The notes beneath the pieces were generated by a model, which had not been told where the DNA came from, ran no database searches, and worked only from the letters and a program-made list of their open reading frames with translations. DNA of 38,542 nt from CAIOGO01 sp964447445 (GTDB lineage: Bacteria > Bipolaricaulota > Bipolaricaulia > UBA7950 > UBA9294). Position numbers and translations under genes: made by a program. The DNA lies in assembly GCA_964447445.1 (NCBI GenBank), contig CAYUSW010000086.1, positions 1 to 38,542 on the forward strand, given 5' to 3'. Shown piece after piece: positions 32,527-38,542 of the stretch; positions within the stretch are counted from its first letter, which is position 1; each line of letters begins with the position of its first letter.

Positions 32527-33606
32527 CTAGACGAGGGTCTCCTGCGTCTCGGAGTCGAAGACGTGGAGGGCCTTCAGGTTCGCCCGCAAGTAGATGTCTT
32601 GGTCGATCTCAACGTGCCGGTGGGGGTCGAGGCTGGCTACAACCTGCTGCGCGTCTCCGGCATCGCCGTAGACAAGGAGCGAGTGCCCCAGCTGCTCCTT
32701 CACGGTCACCCTGACGGCGATGGCATTATCCCCCGCAGGCACCGGACCATCGAGATCTTCGGGTCGGACGCCCATGATGACGTGCTGCGGCACATTGGCC
32801 CGTGGACTCACCGGGAGATCGATCCGGAAGCCTTTCCCTGTCAGGATCATGTGGCCGTCGTCACGAGCTGCTGTCGCAGGGAGGAAGTTCATCGCCGGGC
32901 TGCCGATGAACCCGGCCACGAACTGGTTTGCCGGGTGGTCGTACGTCTCCTGCGGTGGCGCGTACTGATGGATGACACCGTCCTTCATCACCGCGATGCG
33001 GTCTCCGAGCGTCATCGCTTCCACTTGATCGTGGGTGACATAGATCGTGGTCGTCTTCAGCTTGTGGTGCAGTTGCTCGAGCTCGGTTCGCATCTGGACG
33101 CGAAGCTTGGCGTCCAGGTTGGAGAGCGGCTCGTCGAACAGGAACACCTTGGGATTCCGGACGATGGCTCGTCCCACCGCAACGCGTTGCCTCTGTCCTC
33201 CGGAGAGCTCACGTGGTTTGCTCTTGAGTTTCGACTCGATGCCAAGCATGGCCGCCGCCTCTTGGACCCGCTTCTTGATCTCTTCTTTCTGGTACTTCCG
33301 GAGCTTGAGGCCGAACGCCATGTTGTTGAAGACGTCCATGTGCGGATACAGAGCGTAGTTCTGGAACACCATGGCGATGTCGCGGTCCTTCGGGGCGACG
33401 TCGTTCACGACTCGATCGCCAATGCAGATCTCTCCACTTGTAGCCTCCTCAAGGCCGGCCACCATGCGCAACGTGGTCGTCTTCCCGCAGCCTGACGGAC
33501 CCACCAGAACCGTGAACTTCCCATCCTCGATCACCATGGAGATGTCGTTCACCGCGGTGAACTCGCCGAACGTCTTGGTAACGTGGGTCAGTGTGACTTC
33601 CGCCAT
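32527..33606 (-). CDS. sugar ABC transporter ATP-binding protein (MalK/UgpC/MsmX type)
   Basis: The nucleotide-binding subunit of a carbohydrate importer. The 359-residue protein has Walker A VGPSGCGKTTTLRMVAGLEE, Q-loop FQNYALYPHMDVFNNMAFGL, signature LSGGQRQRVAVGRAI, Walker B VFLFDEPLSNLDAKLR and H-loop YVTHDQVEAMTL. A C-terminal regulatory OB/TOBE domain runs from about 235 (HVIMGVRPEDL). I chose the ATG at 33606 (MAEVTLTHVTKTFG) with GAAGGAA upstream; in-frame codons further up give no family sequence. No permease or binding protein is adjacent, so it may serve several sugar importers, as MsmX does in Bacillus. It is followed by glk and pgi. Confidence 0.93.
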   Translation of the reverse strand: MAEVTLTHVTKTFGEFTAVNDISMVIEDGKFTVLVGPSGCGKTTTLRMVAGLEEATSGEICIGDRVVNDVAPKDRDIAMVFQNYALYPHMDVFNNMAFGLKLRKYQKEEIKKRVQEAAAMLGIESKLKSKPRELSGGQRQRVAVGRAIVRNPKVFLFDEPLSNLDAKLRVQMRTELEQLHHKLKTTTIYVTHDQVEAMTLGDRIAVMKDGVIHQYAPPQETYDHPANQFVAGFIGSPAMNFLPATAARDDGHMILTGKGFRIDLPVSPRANVPQHVIMGVRPEDLDGPVPAGDNAIAVRVTVKEQLGHSLLVYGDAGDAQQVVASLDPHRHVEIDQDIYLRANLKALHVFDSETQETLV

Positions 33607-33759
33607 TTCCTTCGCTCCCTTCCGAACCTCGACCCAGGCCAGCTCTTGGCGGTCAGTGTAGCACGCCCGGCCGCCGGCCACCCATCCTGCGGAAGGTCGT
33701 CAGACCAGCTACCCTTGTCTCCGGCATCCCGCATGGCGCGGTGATGCCGAAGGAACGAC

Positions 33760-34704
33760 ATGGCATCGCCAATGCCTGCTCGAGAACCGCTGGACGTCAC
33801 TGCACGGCGCGCCGGGTACGCGCACCTCGCCGTTGTCTACGTTGTGTGGGGCAGCACGTACCTCGCGATTCGGGTTGCGGTGAGGCCGGAGGGCGGGTTC
33901 CCGCCTTTCGCACTCGGAGCCCTGCGCATGGCGTTGGCCGGGGGGATTCTGCTGGGGTGGGCGGGACTGCGACGAGCGAGACTCGCCCTGTCTCGCCGGG
34001 ATGCGCTGACTCTGGCGATCACCGGCCTGCTCATGTTCCCCTTGGCGAACGGACTCGTGAATTGGGCGGAGCGGAGGACTGCCTCCGGATACGCGGCTCT
34101 CCTCGTCGGGGCGTTGCCGATCTGGACGGCCGTCATCGAGTCGATCCTGGATCGCACTCGACCTTCGCTTCGACTCGTGCTCTCCCTGGCCGTAGGCTTT
34201 GGCGGGCTGATCCTCTTGGCGGCTCCCGAGCTCATGGCTGCGGGAGGAGCAGACTCCGCTGCGACTCTGGCCCTGCTCATTGCGCCGGTCACGTGGGCGG
34301 GTGGGTCCGTGCTGCAGACGCGACGACCCGTGGCCGTCGGCCCTGTCGCCTCTGCTGGATACCTCCACGTGTTCGGCGCGGTAGGGTTCGTCGCTCTCTT
34401 CCTTGCGCTCGGCGAGCCTCTGCCGGCGCCGTCCGCGGCGGGGTGGGGTGCCTTCGCCTACCTGGTACTCGCGGGATCCGTGGCAGCGTTCACGTCGTTT
34501 GTGCGGGTCTTGCGGGTGCTTCCCACGAGCGTGGTGATGACATATGCCTACGTGAACCCGGCTATCGCCGTCGTGCTCGGCGCGGTGTGGCTCGGAGAGC
34601 GCATGACGGTTGCGGATGCAGGCGGGATGGCGCTCGTGCTCGCAGGTGTGTGGGGAGTACTCGGCGCAAAGCCGCGTGGTTCGAGCGAGGCGTCGGCAGT
34701 CTGA
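33760..34704 (+). CDS. DMT-family transporter (EamA domains)
   Basis: A 314-residue inner-membrane protein with about ten hydrophobic helices in two EamA halves. The first half begins AVVYVVWGSTYLAIRVAV, a strong EamA/RhaT pattern, with FPLANGLVNWAERRTASGYAALLVGALPIW near residues 90-120. The second half has LLIAPVTWAGGSVLQTR and ends TYAYVNPAIAVVLGAVWLGE, the usual last motif. Such proteins export amino acids or other metabolites; the substrate cannot be told. The ATG at 33760 follows AAGGA with 6-base spacing. It is divergent from the ABC ATPase gene and converges with the small membrane protein gene, 12 bases apart. Confidence 0.92.
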   Translation: MASPMPAREPLDVTARRAGYAHLAVVYVVWGSTYLAIRVAVRPEGGFPPFALGALRMALAGGILLGWAGLRRARLALSRRDALTLAITGLLMFPLANGLVNWAERRTASGYAALLVGALPIWTAVIESILDRTRPSLRLVLSLAVGFGGLILLAAPELMAAGGADSAATLALLIAPVTWAGGSVLQTRRPVAVGPVASAGYLHVFGAVGFVALFLALGEPLPAPSAAGWGAFAYLVLAGSVAAFTSFVRVLRVLPTSVVMTYAYVNPAIAVVLGAVWLGERMTVADAGGMALVLAGVWGVLGAKPRGSSEASAV

Positions 34705-34716
34705 ACCGAGGTCTGA

Positions 34717-35094
34717 CTACACTTTCAACGCGTCGAGGACGATGCGGACGATGAGGAGCACCCAGCCGATGATGATGCCGATCCAGATCACCTTGCGGGC
34801 GAACTCGATCAGCCCGAAGAAGACGAGGATCAGCGTGATGAACGCCAGGTATCCGAGCGGCTTTTCCAGATCGCTTGAGAGCCGGTCCTTCGTAATGAGG
34901 TTCAGGACGTAGAGCAAGCCCTGGCCTAAGTAGTTGGACGCACTCTCGACAAAGGTCAGCACCTGATCGACTGCGCTTGGACCCGCGCGCAGCGTACTCT
35001 GCGGCGCGGCCACCTGTTGGCCGACACCGACGAGCGCCGCCGCGAGGAGCAGGCCGGCAAGGCCGAAGATCGCGATACGCTTTCCGTTTTCCAT
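34717..35094 (-). CDS. small membrane protein, unknown
   Basis: A 125-residue protein that I do not recognise. The N-terminus is a basic start plus a hydrophobic stretch (IAIFGLAGLLLAAALVGVG) that is a signal peptide or first helix. A polar middle (about 25-72, AVDQVLTFVESASNYLGQGL) follows, and then two close hydrophobic helices (LGYLAFITLILVFFGLIEFA and VIWIGIIIGWVLLIVRIVL) at the C-terminus. I chose the ATG at 35094, which has a strong AGAGGAGGG upstream; an earlier in-frame start adds a cysteine-containing non-hydrophobic stretch. It lies about 100 bases after the DUF523-DUF1722 gene on the same strand. Between the two is a 13-base direct repeat. Confidence 0.7.
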   Translation of the reverse strand: MENGKRIAIFGLAGLLLAAALVGVGQQVAAPQSTLRAGPSAVDQVLTFVESASNYLGQGLLYVLNLITKDRLSSDLEKPLGYLAFITLILVFFGLIEFARKVIWIGIIIGWVLLIVRIVLDALKV

Positions 35095-35143
35095 GTGTCC
35101 CTCCTCTTTGGAGAACCCGAGCCTAGCACGGAGCTTACAGCAG

Positions 35144-35184
35144 GCCGGCGTCACGTGTCTCGTTTCGAGGTGCCGGCGTCACGT
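35144..35184. repeat. pair of 13-base direct repeats
   Basis: GCCGGCGTCACGT occurs at 35144-35156 and again at 35172-35184, 28 bases apart, between two minus-strand genes. The spacing is close to three helical turns, so it could be a tandem operator for the small membrane protein gene; it may also be a simple duplication. Confidence 0.5.
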
Positions 35185-35193
35185 CGGCCTCTG

Positions 35194-36162
35194 CTAGCGG
35201 ACGTCGCGCCCCTTGCCCGAGTCGAGCACGTGCATGAGGCCTTCCGGAAAGGGTTGGAAGAAGACCTGGTCGGACAGGTAGACGATGTCGAATCGGACGA
35301 CAAGGGAGCGCATGAGGCTGCTTGCGGCAGCGAGTGGCAGACGGCCGAGGCGGTAGCCTTCGAGGGTCTCTAGGAAGAATGCCTTCTCTCGTGCGACAAG
35401 ACGGTCCGAGACGTAGCCGAACGCGTGCTGGAGGACGTTGACCGCCGAGGCCCTTCGTGGCGGGCGCGCGAGAGCGCGCGCGAAGCCGAGCGCGTACTCT
35501 CCTGCGATCTCGCGAACCGGACGCCGGGCGGCATTCGCCACGAGTCGTCCCAGGATCCTCATCTCGGTTTGGTGGTAGGCCATGAGAAGGAGTTTGTGTT
35601 CGGCGTGGAATGCCACGAGGTCGGCCATTCGCCCCGTCTCGGCGACGACGCGGAGTCGCGCCAGGGAGAAGAGGCGCGTGAGAAAGTGCTGTCTCAGGTC
35701 GTGGTTCCGAAGTCGCCCTTCATCTTCTAGCGCCCAGATCGGCGGCGCGGCAAGGACAGCGCTGGCGAATAGCCCGACAGCCTTCGTGTGCGACGATCCC
35801 TTCTCCGTGCCGGCGTAGAGCCGCACGTCGCGGAGTCCGCACGATGGCGAGCCCGCTTTGAGCACCGCGCCGTCGCACGGGCCGAGCTGGGAAAGGAAGT
35901 CCCGTGCGAATGCCGTCATGTCCTGCGTGACGTCGAGGCCAGTTTCCGGCTGGACGAGGCGTGGCTCCTCAGACAAGGCAACCAGGCGAATCGGTAGACG
36001 CGGCACGCCGAGGCCAATCTCCATCTCCGGGCACACGGTCACCGCGTCCACGAACGGCAGGAGGAGATCGACCGTCGTGTCGTGGATTGTCTGTCCATTG
36101 TAGCGACACGCTGCGAACCCGAGGCAGCGGCTGAACAGGACGCGCGGTTGCCCATCGGCCAC
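35194..36162 (-). CDS. DUF523 and DUF1722 domain protein
   Basis: A 322-residue two-domain protein. DUF523 (about 8-150) has FSRCLGFAACRYNG, VCPEMEIGLGVPR and GAVLKAGSPSCG, so the three-cysteine set seen in the family is present. Some DUF523 members (TudS) are [4Fe-4S] enzymes that remove sulfur from thiouracil, so an iron-sulfur centre here is plausible. DUF1722 (about 190-310) has MADLVAFHAEHKLLLMAYHQ, as in YbgA-type proteins, which are often found with photolyase-related genes. The fused form is common, but its biological role is not settled. The GTG start at 36162 is 7 bases after the LolA-like gene, preceded by GGGAGG within that gene's end, so it is translationally linked. Confidence 0.88.
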   Translation of the reverse strand: MADGQPRVLFSRCLGFAACRYNGQTIHDTTVDLLLPFVDAVTVCPEMEIGLGVPRLPIRLVALSEEPRLVQPETGLDVTQDMTAFARDFLSQLGPCDGAVLKAGSPSCGLRDVRLYAGTEKGSSHTKAVGLFASAVLAAPPIWALEDEGRLRNHDLRQHFLTRLFSLARLRVVAETGRMADLVAFHAEHKLLLMAYHQTEMRILGRLVANAARRPVREIAGEYALGFARALARPPRRASAVNVLQHAFGYVSDRLVAREKAFFLETLEGYRLGRLPLAAASSLMRSLVVRFDIVYLSDQVFFQPFPEGLMHVLDSGKGRDVR

Positions 36163-36169
36163 GGCGGGA

Positions 36170-36940
36170 TCAGCCTCCCACCGCGCCGAGCAGCGTCGGG
36201 TCGAACAGTGAGGCGGGAAGATCGGCCTCCGATGCCTCGAGGATCTGGGAGGTCGTCACGCGGCCGAGGAAGAGGCGGTTCGCGATCTTCTGCGCGCTGA
36301 CGTAGACGTCGCCATTTTCGCGCGTCACGTAGTCCTCATACGTCACGTCGTAGAACGGGAGTCCGCTCAAGGCGAACAGCGTCGCGAACAGAGGACGCAA
36401 CGTGGCCGGGTCCACGCGCAGCGTGATCGCCTGGAAGGCCACCGTGAAGTCGACGGCAGCAAGGTCGACCTCCAGAACCTCTGCTCCGTCGGCGTCGAAG
36501 GCCGTCCTGCGCGCCGCGATCGTGTACTTGTCCAAGAAGCGGATCCCGCTCGTCTGCGCGACGGCGGAGTCGCCGAATACCTCGGCGGTCGCCGATGTCT
36601 TGATCGGGAAGTCGAGATCGGGGCCGAAGAAGTACGTCGCATCCGGTGTTGAAAGGTAGATCTGCCCTGCGAGCTCGGGCGGCGCCAGGAACTCGATCCG
36701 GGCGGAGTCTGTTTCGCCGGAGCCGAAGAAGCGAAGCAGAAGCTCGGCCTCGCGAGTCTCTTCGGGCGTCGTGGACAAGATACGGATGCGGAGCGTGTTC
36801 ACGTCGGCGTCGAGGAACCTGGCGTTGTCGAGTGCCGCCAGGAGTTCGTCGTCCGAGGGGGTTGCCTGCGCCGTGGCGCCGAGCGCGAGAGCGCAGAGGA
36901 GTGAGCATGCCGTCGCGACCATCAGGATCCGTCTGTTCAT
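36170..36940 (-). CDS. LolA-like outer-membrane lipoprotein-sorting protein
   Basis: A 256-residue periplasmic protein. The signal peptide is clear (MNRRILMVATACSLLCALAL, cleavage after ATA near 24-26). The remainder matches the half-barrel LolA/COG2834 pattern: helix near 32-42, ARIEFLAPPELAGQIYLSTP, DATYFFGPDLDFPIKTSA, FLDKYTIAARR, and VDPATLRPLFATLFALSGLPFYDVTYEDYV near the end. These proteins carry lipidated cargo or hydrophobic molecules across the periplasm and are often encoded with ABC or RND exporters. Here it follows two FtsX-type permease genes by 32 bases. AAAGGAG precedes the ATG at 36940. The family call is good; the cargo is unknown. Confidence 0.85.
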   Translation of the reverse strand: MNRRILMVATACSLLCALALGATAQATPSDDELLAALDNARFLDADVNTLRIRILSTTPEETREAELLLRFFGSGETDSARIEFLAPPELAGQIYLSTPDATYFFGPDLDFPIKTSATAEVFGDSAVAQTSGIRFLDKYTIAARRTAFDADGAEVLEVDLAAVDFTVAFQAITLRVDPATLRPLFATLFALSGLPFYDVTYEDYVTRENGDVYVSAQKIANRLFLGRVTTSQILEASEADLPASLFDPTLLGAVGG

Positions 36941-36972
36941 CTAGACTCCTTTCTTCTTGCGCCGACGCGCCA

Positions 36973-38184
36973 CTAGACACTCTGCAGCGACTGGACCACG
37001 CGCAGCCGTGAGTTCTTCCATGCGGGGTAGAGAGAGCTGGCGATCGTTGCGAAGACGACCGTGACGAACGGAACGAGGATGACCGACGGGGCGAGATCGA
37101 GGCGAATCGCTTGCGCCACCGCGGCGCCGGGCGGCGTCCACGTGACTCCGAGCGCGTTGAACGCGAGCGACAGGAGGAGGCCGGCCGTTGCACCCATCGC
37201 GGCCCCGAGCACGCCGATGAACGTGCCCTCGAGCAGGAAGCCGCGGAAGACGCGCCATCGTGTGGCTCCGAAGGCGCGGACGGTGCCCACCTCGCGCGTG
37301 CGCTCGAGGAACGAGATCGTCAGGATCTCCACCACGCTGAAGAACACGAGCACGAACACGGCGATCCCGGCGAGTCCGGAGAAGGCGGCGTAGAACGTCT
37401 TCAGCGACTCGTAGCTTGGCGAGAGTTCTTCCCACGTGCGGACCTCGAGGGGGATGCCGGCGGCCTCGAGATCGCCGGAGAGATCGGCAGCGAACTGCGC
37501 CGCCTCCAGCGGGTCTTCAAGTCCGATGAGGATGCGCGCAACGCCATCCGTCTTCAGCAACCGCTGCACGAACCCGACGGGAAAGAGGCCAAGCTGCTCC
37601 TCGAGCGTCTCGATGCCGTAGGAGAGAGTTCCAACCATCGTGATCGTCGCCGCGTTGAAGTTGCCTGAGACCGTGCCTGTCGCGACGTTGAGGCGGTCGC
37701 CGACCCCTGCGCCCAGCTTGGCCGCGAGAGCGCGCCCCAGAATCGCTTCGCGTGCATCGCCCGTTGGCAGAGGCGCGCCCTGGATCGCATAGCAGTCGTA
37801 GTCCTTCACGCAGCTACAGGTTGTGACGCCACGGCCGAGGATCAGCGTGCTGCCCTCTTCGTCGCCGACCAAGCCGGCGAAGTCGAGTTGCCACGCCGTT
37901 CCTATGACTCCCGGGCGGTCGGCGGCCAGAGCCACGACGCGGTCACGGACCTCGGGCGAAATGAGGTAGTCGTATCCGTCGTTCTCGTCTTCGAACAGAC
38001 GCCGATCAGCCACCTGCGCGGCGCCCGTCTCGCAGACGATCGCAGTGCGAGAGGATCTCAGGGTTTCGCCGATGAAGGCGAGCGCGAAAAGGAAGATCGC
38101 GGTGCCGACGACGATGACGGTGAGGCTGAACGCCGTGCGGCGGCGATTGCGGAAGACGTTGCGAAAGGCGGTCTTGATCTCTAT
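36973..38184 (-). CDS. FtsX/MacB/LolE-type ABC permease, apparent AUA start
   Basis: A 403-residue permease with the standard layout. TM1 is at about 18-36 (TAFSLTVIVVGTAIFLFALA) after EIKTAFRNVFRNRRR, a periplasmic domain follows (about 40-270), then three C-terminal helices: AVFVLVFFSVVEILTISFLE, GVLGAAMGATAGLLLSLAFN and VILVPFVTVVFATIASSLYP. The coupling loop is ERTREVGTVRAFGATRWRVF. The normal start region is in frame, but the codon at the right place is ATA (38184-38182), 5 bases after AGGAGG. The first legal codon is a GTG at 38013, which would remove TM1. So either AUA is used or ATG has been miscalled or mutated. The periplasmic part has an odd TTCSCVKDYDC cluster. Confidence 0.85.
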   Translation of the reverse strand: MEIKTAFRNVFRNRRRTAFSLTVIVVGTAIFLFALAFIGETLRSSRTAIVCETGAAQVADRRLFEDENDGYDYLISPEVRDRVVALAADRPGVIGTAWQLDFAGLVGDEEGSTLILGRGVTTCSCVKDYDCYAIQGAPLPTGDAREAILGRALAAKLGAGVGDRLNVATGTVSGNFNAATITMVGTLSYGIETLEEQLGLFPVGFVQRLLKTDGVARILIGLEDPLEAAQFAADLSGDLEAAGIPLEVRTWEELSPSYESLKTFYAAFSGLAGIAVFVLVFFSVVEILTISFLERTREVGTVRAFGATRWRVFRGFLLEGTFIGVLGAAMGATAGLLLSLAFNALGVTWTPPGAAVAQAIRLDLAPSVILVPFVTVVFATIASSLYPAWKNSRLRVVQSLQSV

Positions 38185-38189
38185 TTCGT

Positions 38190-38195
38190 CCTCCT
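38190..38195 (-). promoter_or_regulatory. Shine-Dalgarno pointing to the AUA codon of the permease
   Basis: AGGAGG overlaps the stop codon of the upstream permease and ends 5 bases before the ATA at 38184, exactly the spacing expected for a start. No ATG, GTG or TTG occurs within a usable distance in any frame that encodes the conserved N-terminus. Confidence 0.7.
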
Positions 38196-38542
38196 ACTCG
38201 ACGCGCAGGGCGTCCACGACACGCAGGCGCGATGCCTGCGTCGACGGGTATAGAGCCGACAAGAGCGTCGCGAACGCGCTGACCGCGAACGGGACAAGCA
38301 CGGTCTTCAGTTCGATGAGCGAGGTTAGCACGGAAGCGTCGATCGTCCCCGGCGGCAGCCACTCGATCTTGGCGGCGTTGAACCCCCAGGCGAGGACCGC
38401 GCCGACGACCACGCCGGCGAGGCTGCCAAAGAGGGCGAGCCACGCGCTCTCCGAGAAGAATTGTCGAAACACCTCACCCTGGGTTGTTCCCAAAGCTCGC
38501 AGGGTGCCGATCTCGCGCGTGCGTTCGAGGAAGGCGAGCGTC
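38194..38542 (-). CDS. FtsX/MacB-type ABC permease, C-terminal part
   Basis: The frame is open to the window end, so the gene's start lies beyond 38542. The visible 115 residues cover the coupling loop (TLAFLERTREIGTLRALGTT), a helix (LALFGSLAGVVVGAVLAWGF), a short periplasmic stretch and the last helix (LVPFAVSAFATLLSALYPS), ending in ASRLRVVDALRVE. This closely parallels the end of the next permease (NSRLRVVQSLQSV), so the two are paralogues. A heterodimeric permease in the style of LolC-LolE is likely. No ATPase is in the window. Confidence 0.85.
   Translation of the reverse strand, partial: TLAFLERTREIGTLRALGTTQGEVFRQFFSESAWLALFGSLAGVVVGAVLAWGFNAAKIEWLPPGTIDASVLTSLIELKTVLVPFAVSAFATLLSALYPSTQASRLRVVDALRVE

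Noticed and set aside
36973..38013. permease starting at the GTG of 38013
   Set aside because: This would delete the first membrane helix and the conserved amphipathic start, both of which are encoded in frame upstream behind a strong ribosome site.

Overview
The window is a dense stretch of bacterial chromosome, high in G+C (roughly 60-65% by eye). Many genes overlap by 4 bases or lie only a few bases apart, and GTG and TTG starts are common. It encodes a five-POTRA BamA, an OmpH/Skp-like protein and a LolA-like protein together with a peptidoglycan and division cluster, so the cell is almost certainly a diderm. The cluster bamA-ompH-fabZ lacks the lpxD and lpxA genes that usually sit with it in LPS-making bacteria. 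Together with the giant Ig-like surface protein, this would fit a deep-branching diderm without classical LPS, for example a lineage such as Bipolaricaulota/Acetothermia. That placement is inference and cannot be settled from the sequence alone.

Layout. 1-1140: 3' part of an MFS efflux gene. 7270-1152 (minus): a run of amidohydrolase (MTA/SAH deaminase family), rpsO, pnp, M16 peptidase and coaD. 7386-9261 (plus): yraN and comM. 9388-22867 (plus): a long envelope, wall and division block, bamA-ompH-fabZ-ftcD-murD-ftsW-murG-murC-murB-ftsQ-ftsA-ftsZ, closed by an intrinsic terminator. 22900-23222: a hairpin-rich interval with a minus-strand tRNA-Leu(CAA), its promoter and terminator, and a degenerate tRNA-Leu-like copy. 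23341-29405 (plus): a translationally coupled pair, a 1522-residue secreted protein with eight Ig-like repeats and a 499-residue cysteine-rich beta-rich exported protein. 33606-29865 (minus): sugar-ABC ATPase, glucokinase and glucose-6-phosphate isomerase. 33760-34704 (plus): a DMT-family transporter. 38542-34717 (minus): two FtsX/MacB-type permeases, a LolA-like protein, a DUF523-DUF1722 protein and a small membrane protein.

How the genes work together. The central block links outer-membrane protein assembly, fatty-acid dehydration, lipid-II synthesis and the start of Z-ring assembly in one likely transcript. The rpsO-pnp block joins translation and RNA turnover. The glk-pgi block feeds sugar into glycolysis. 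The permease and LolA-like genes look like part of an envelope lipid or lipoprotein transport system whose ATPase is outside the window.

The main points for a second look are: a frameshift that removes the membrane-targeting helix of FtsA; a full-length permease whose only sensible start is AUA; a tRNA-Leu-like remnant beside the intact tRNA; a PNPase with two S1 domains and a charged tail; and the uncharacterised secreted protein pair.
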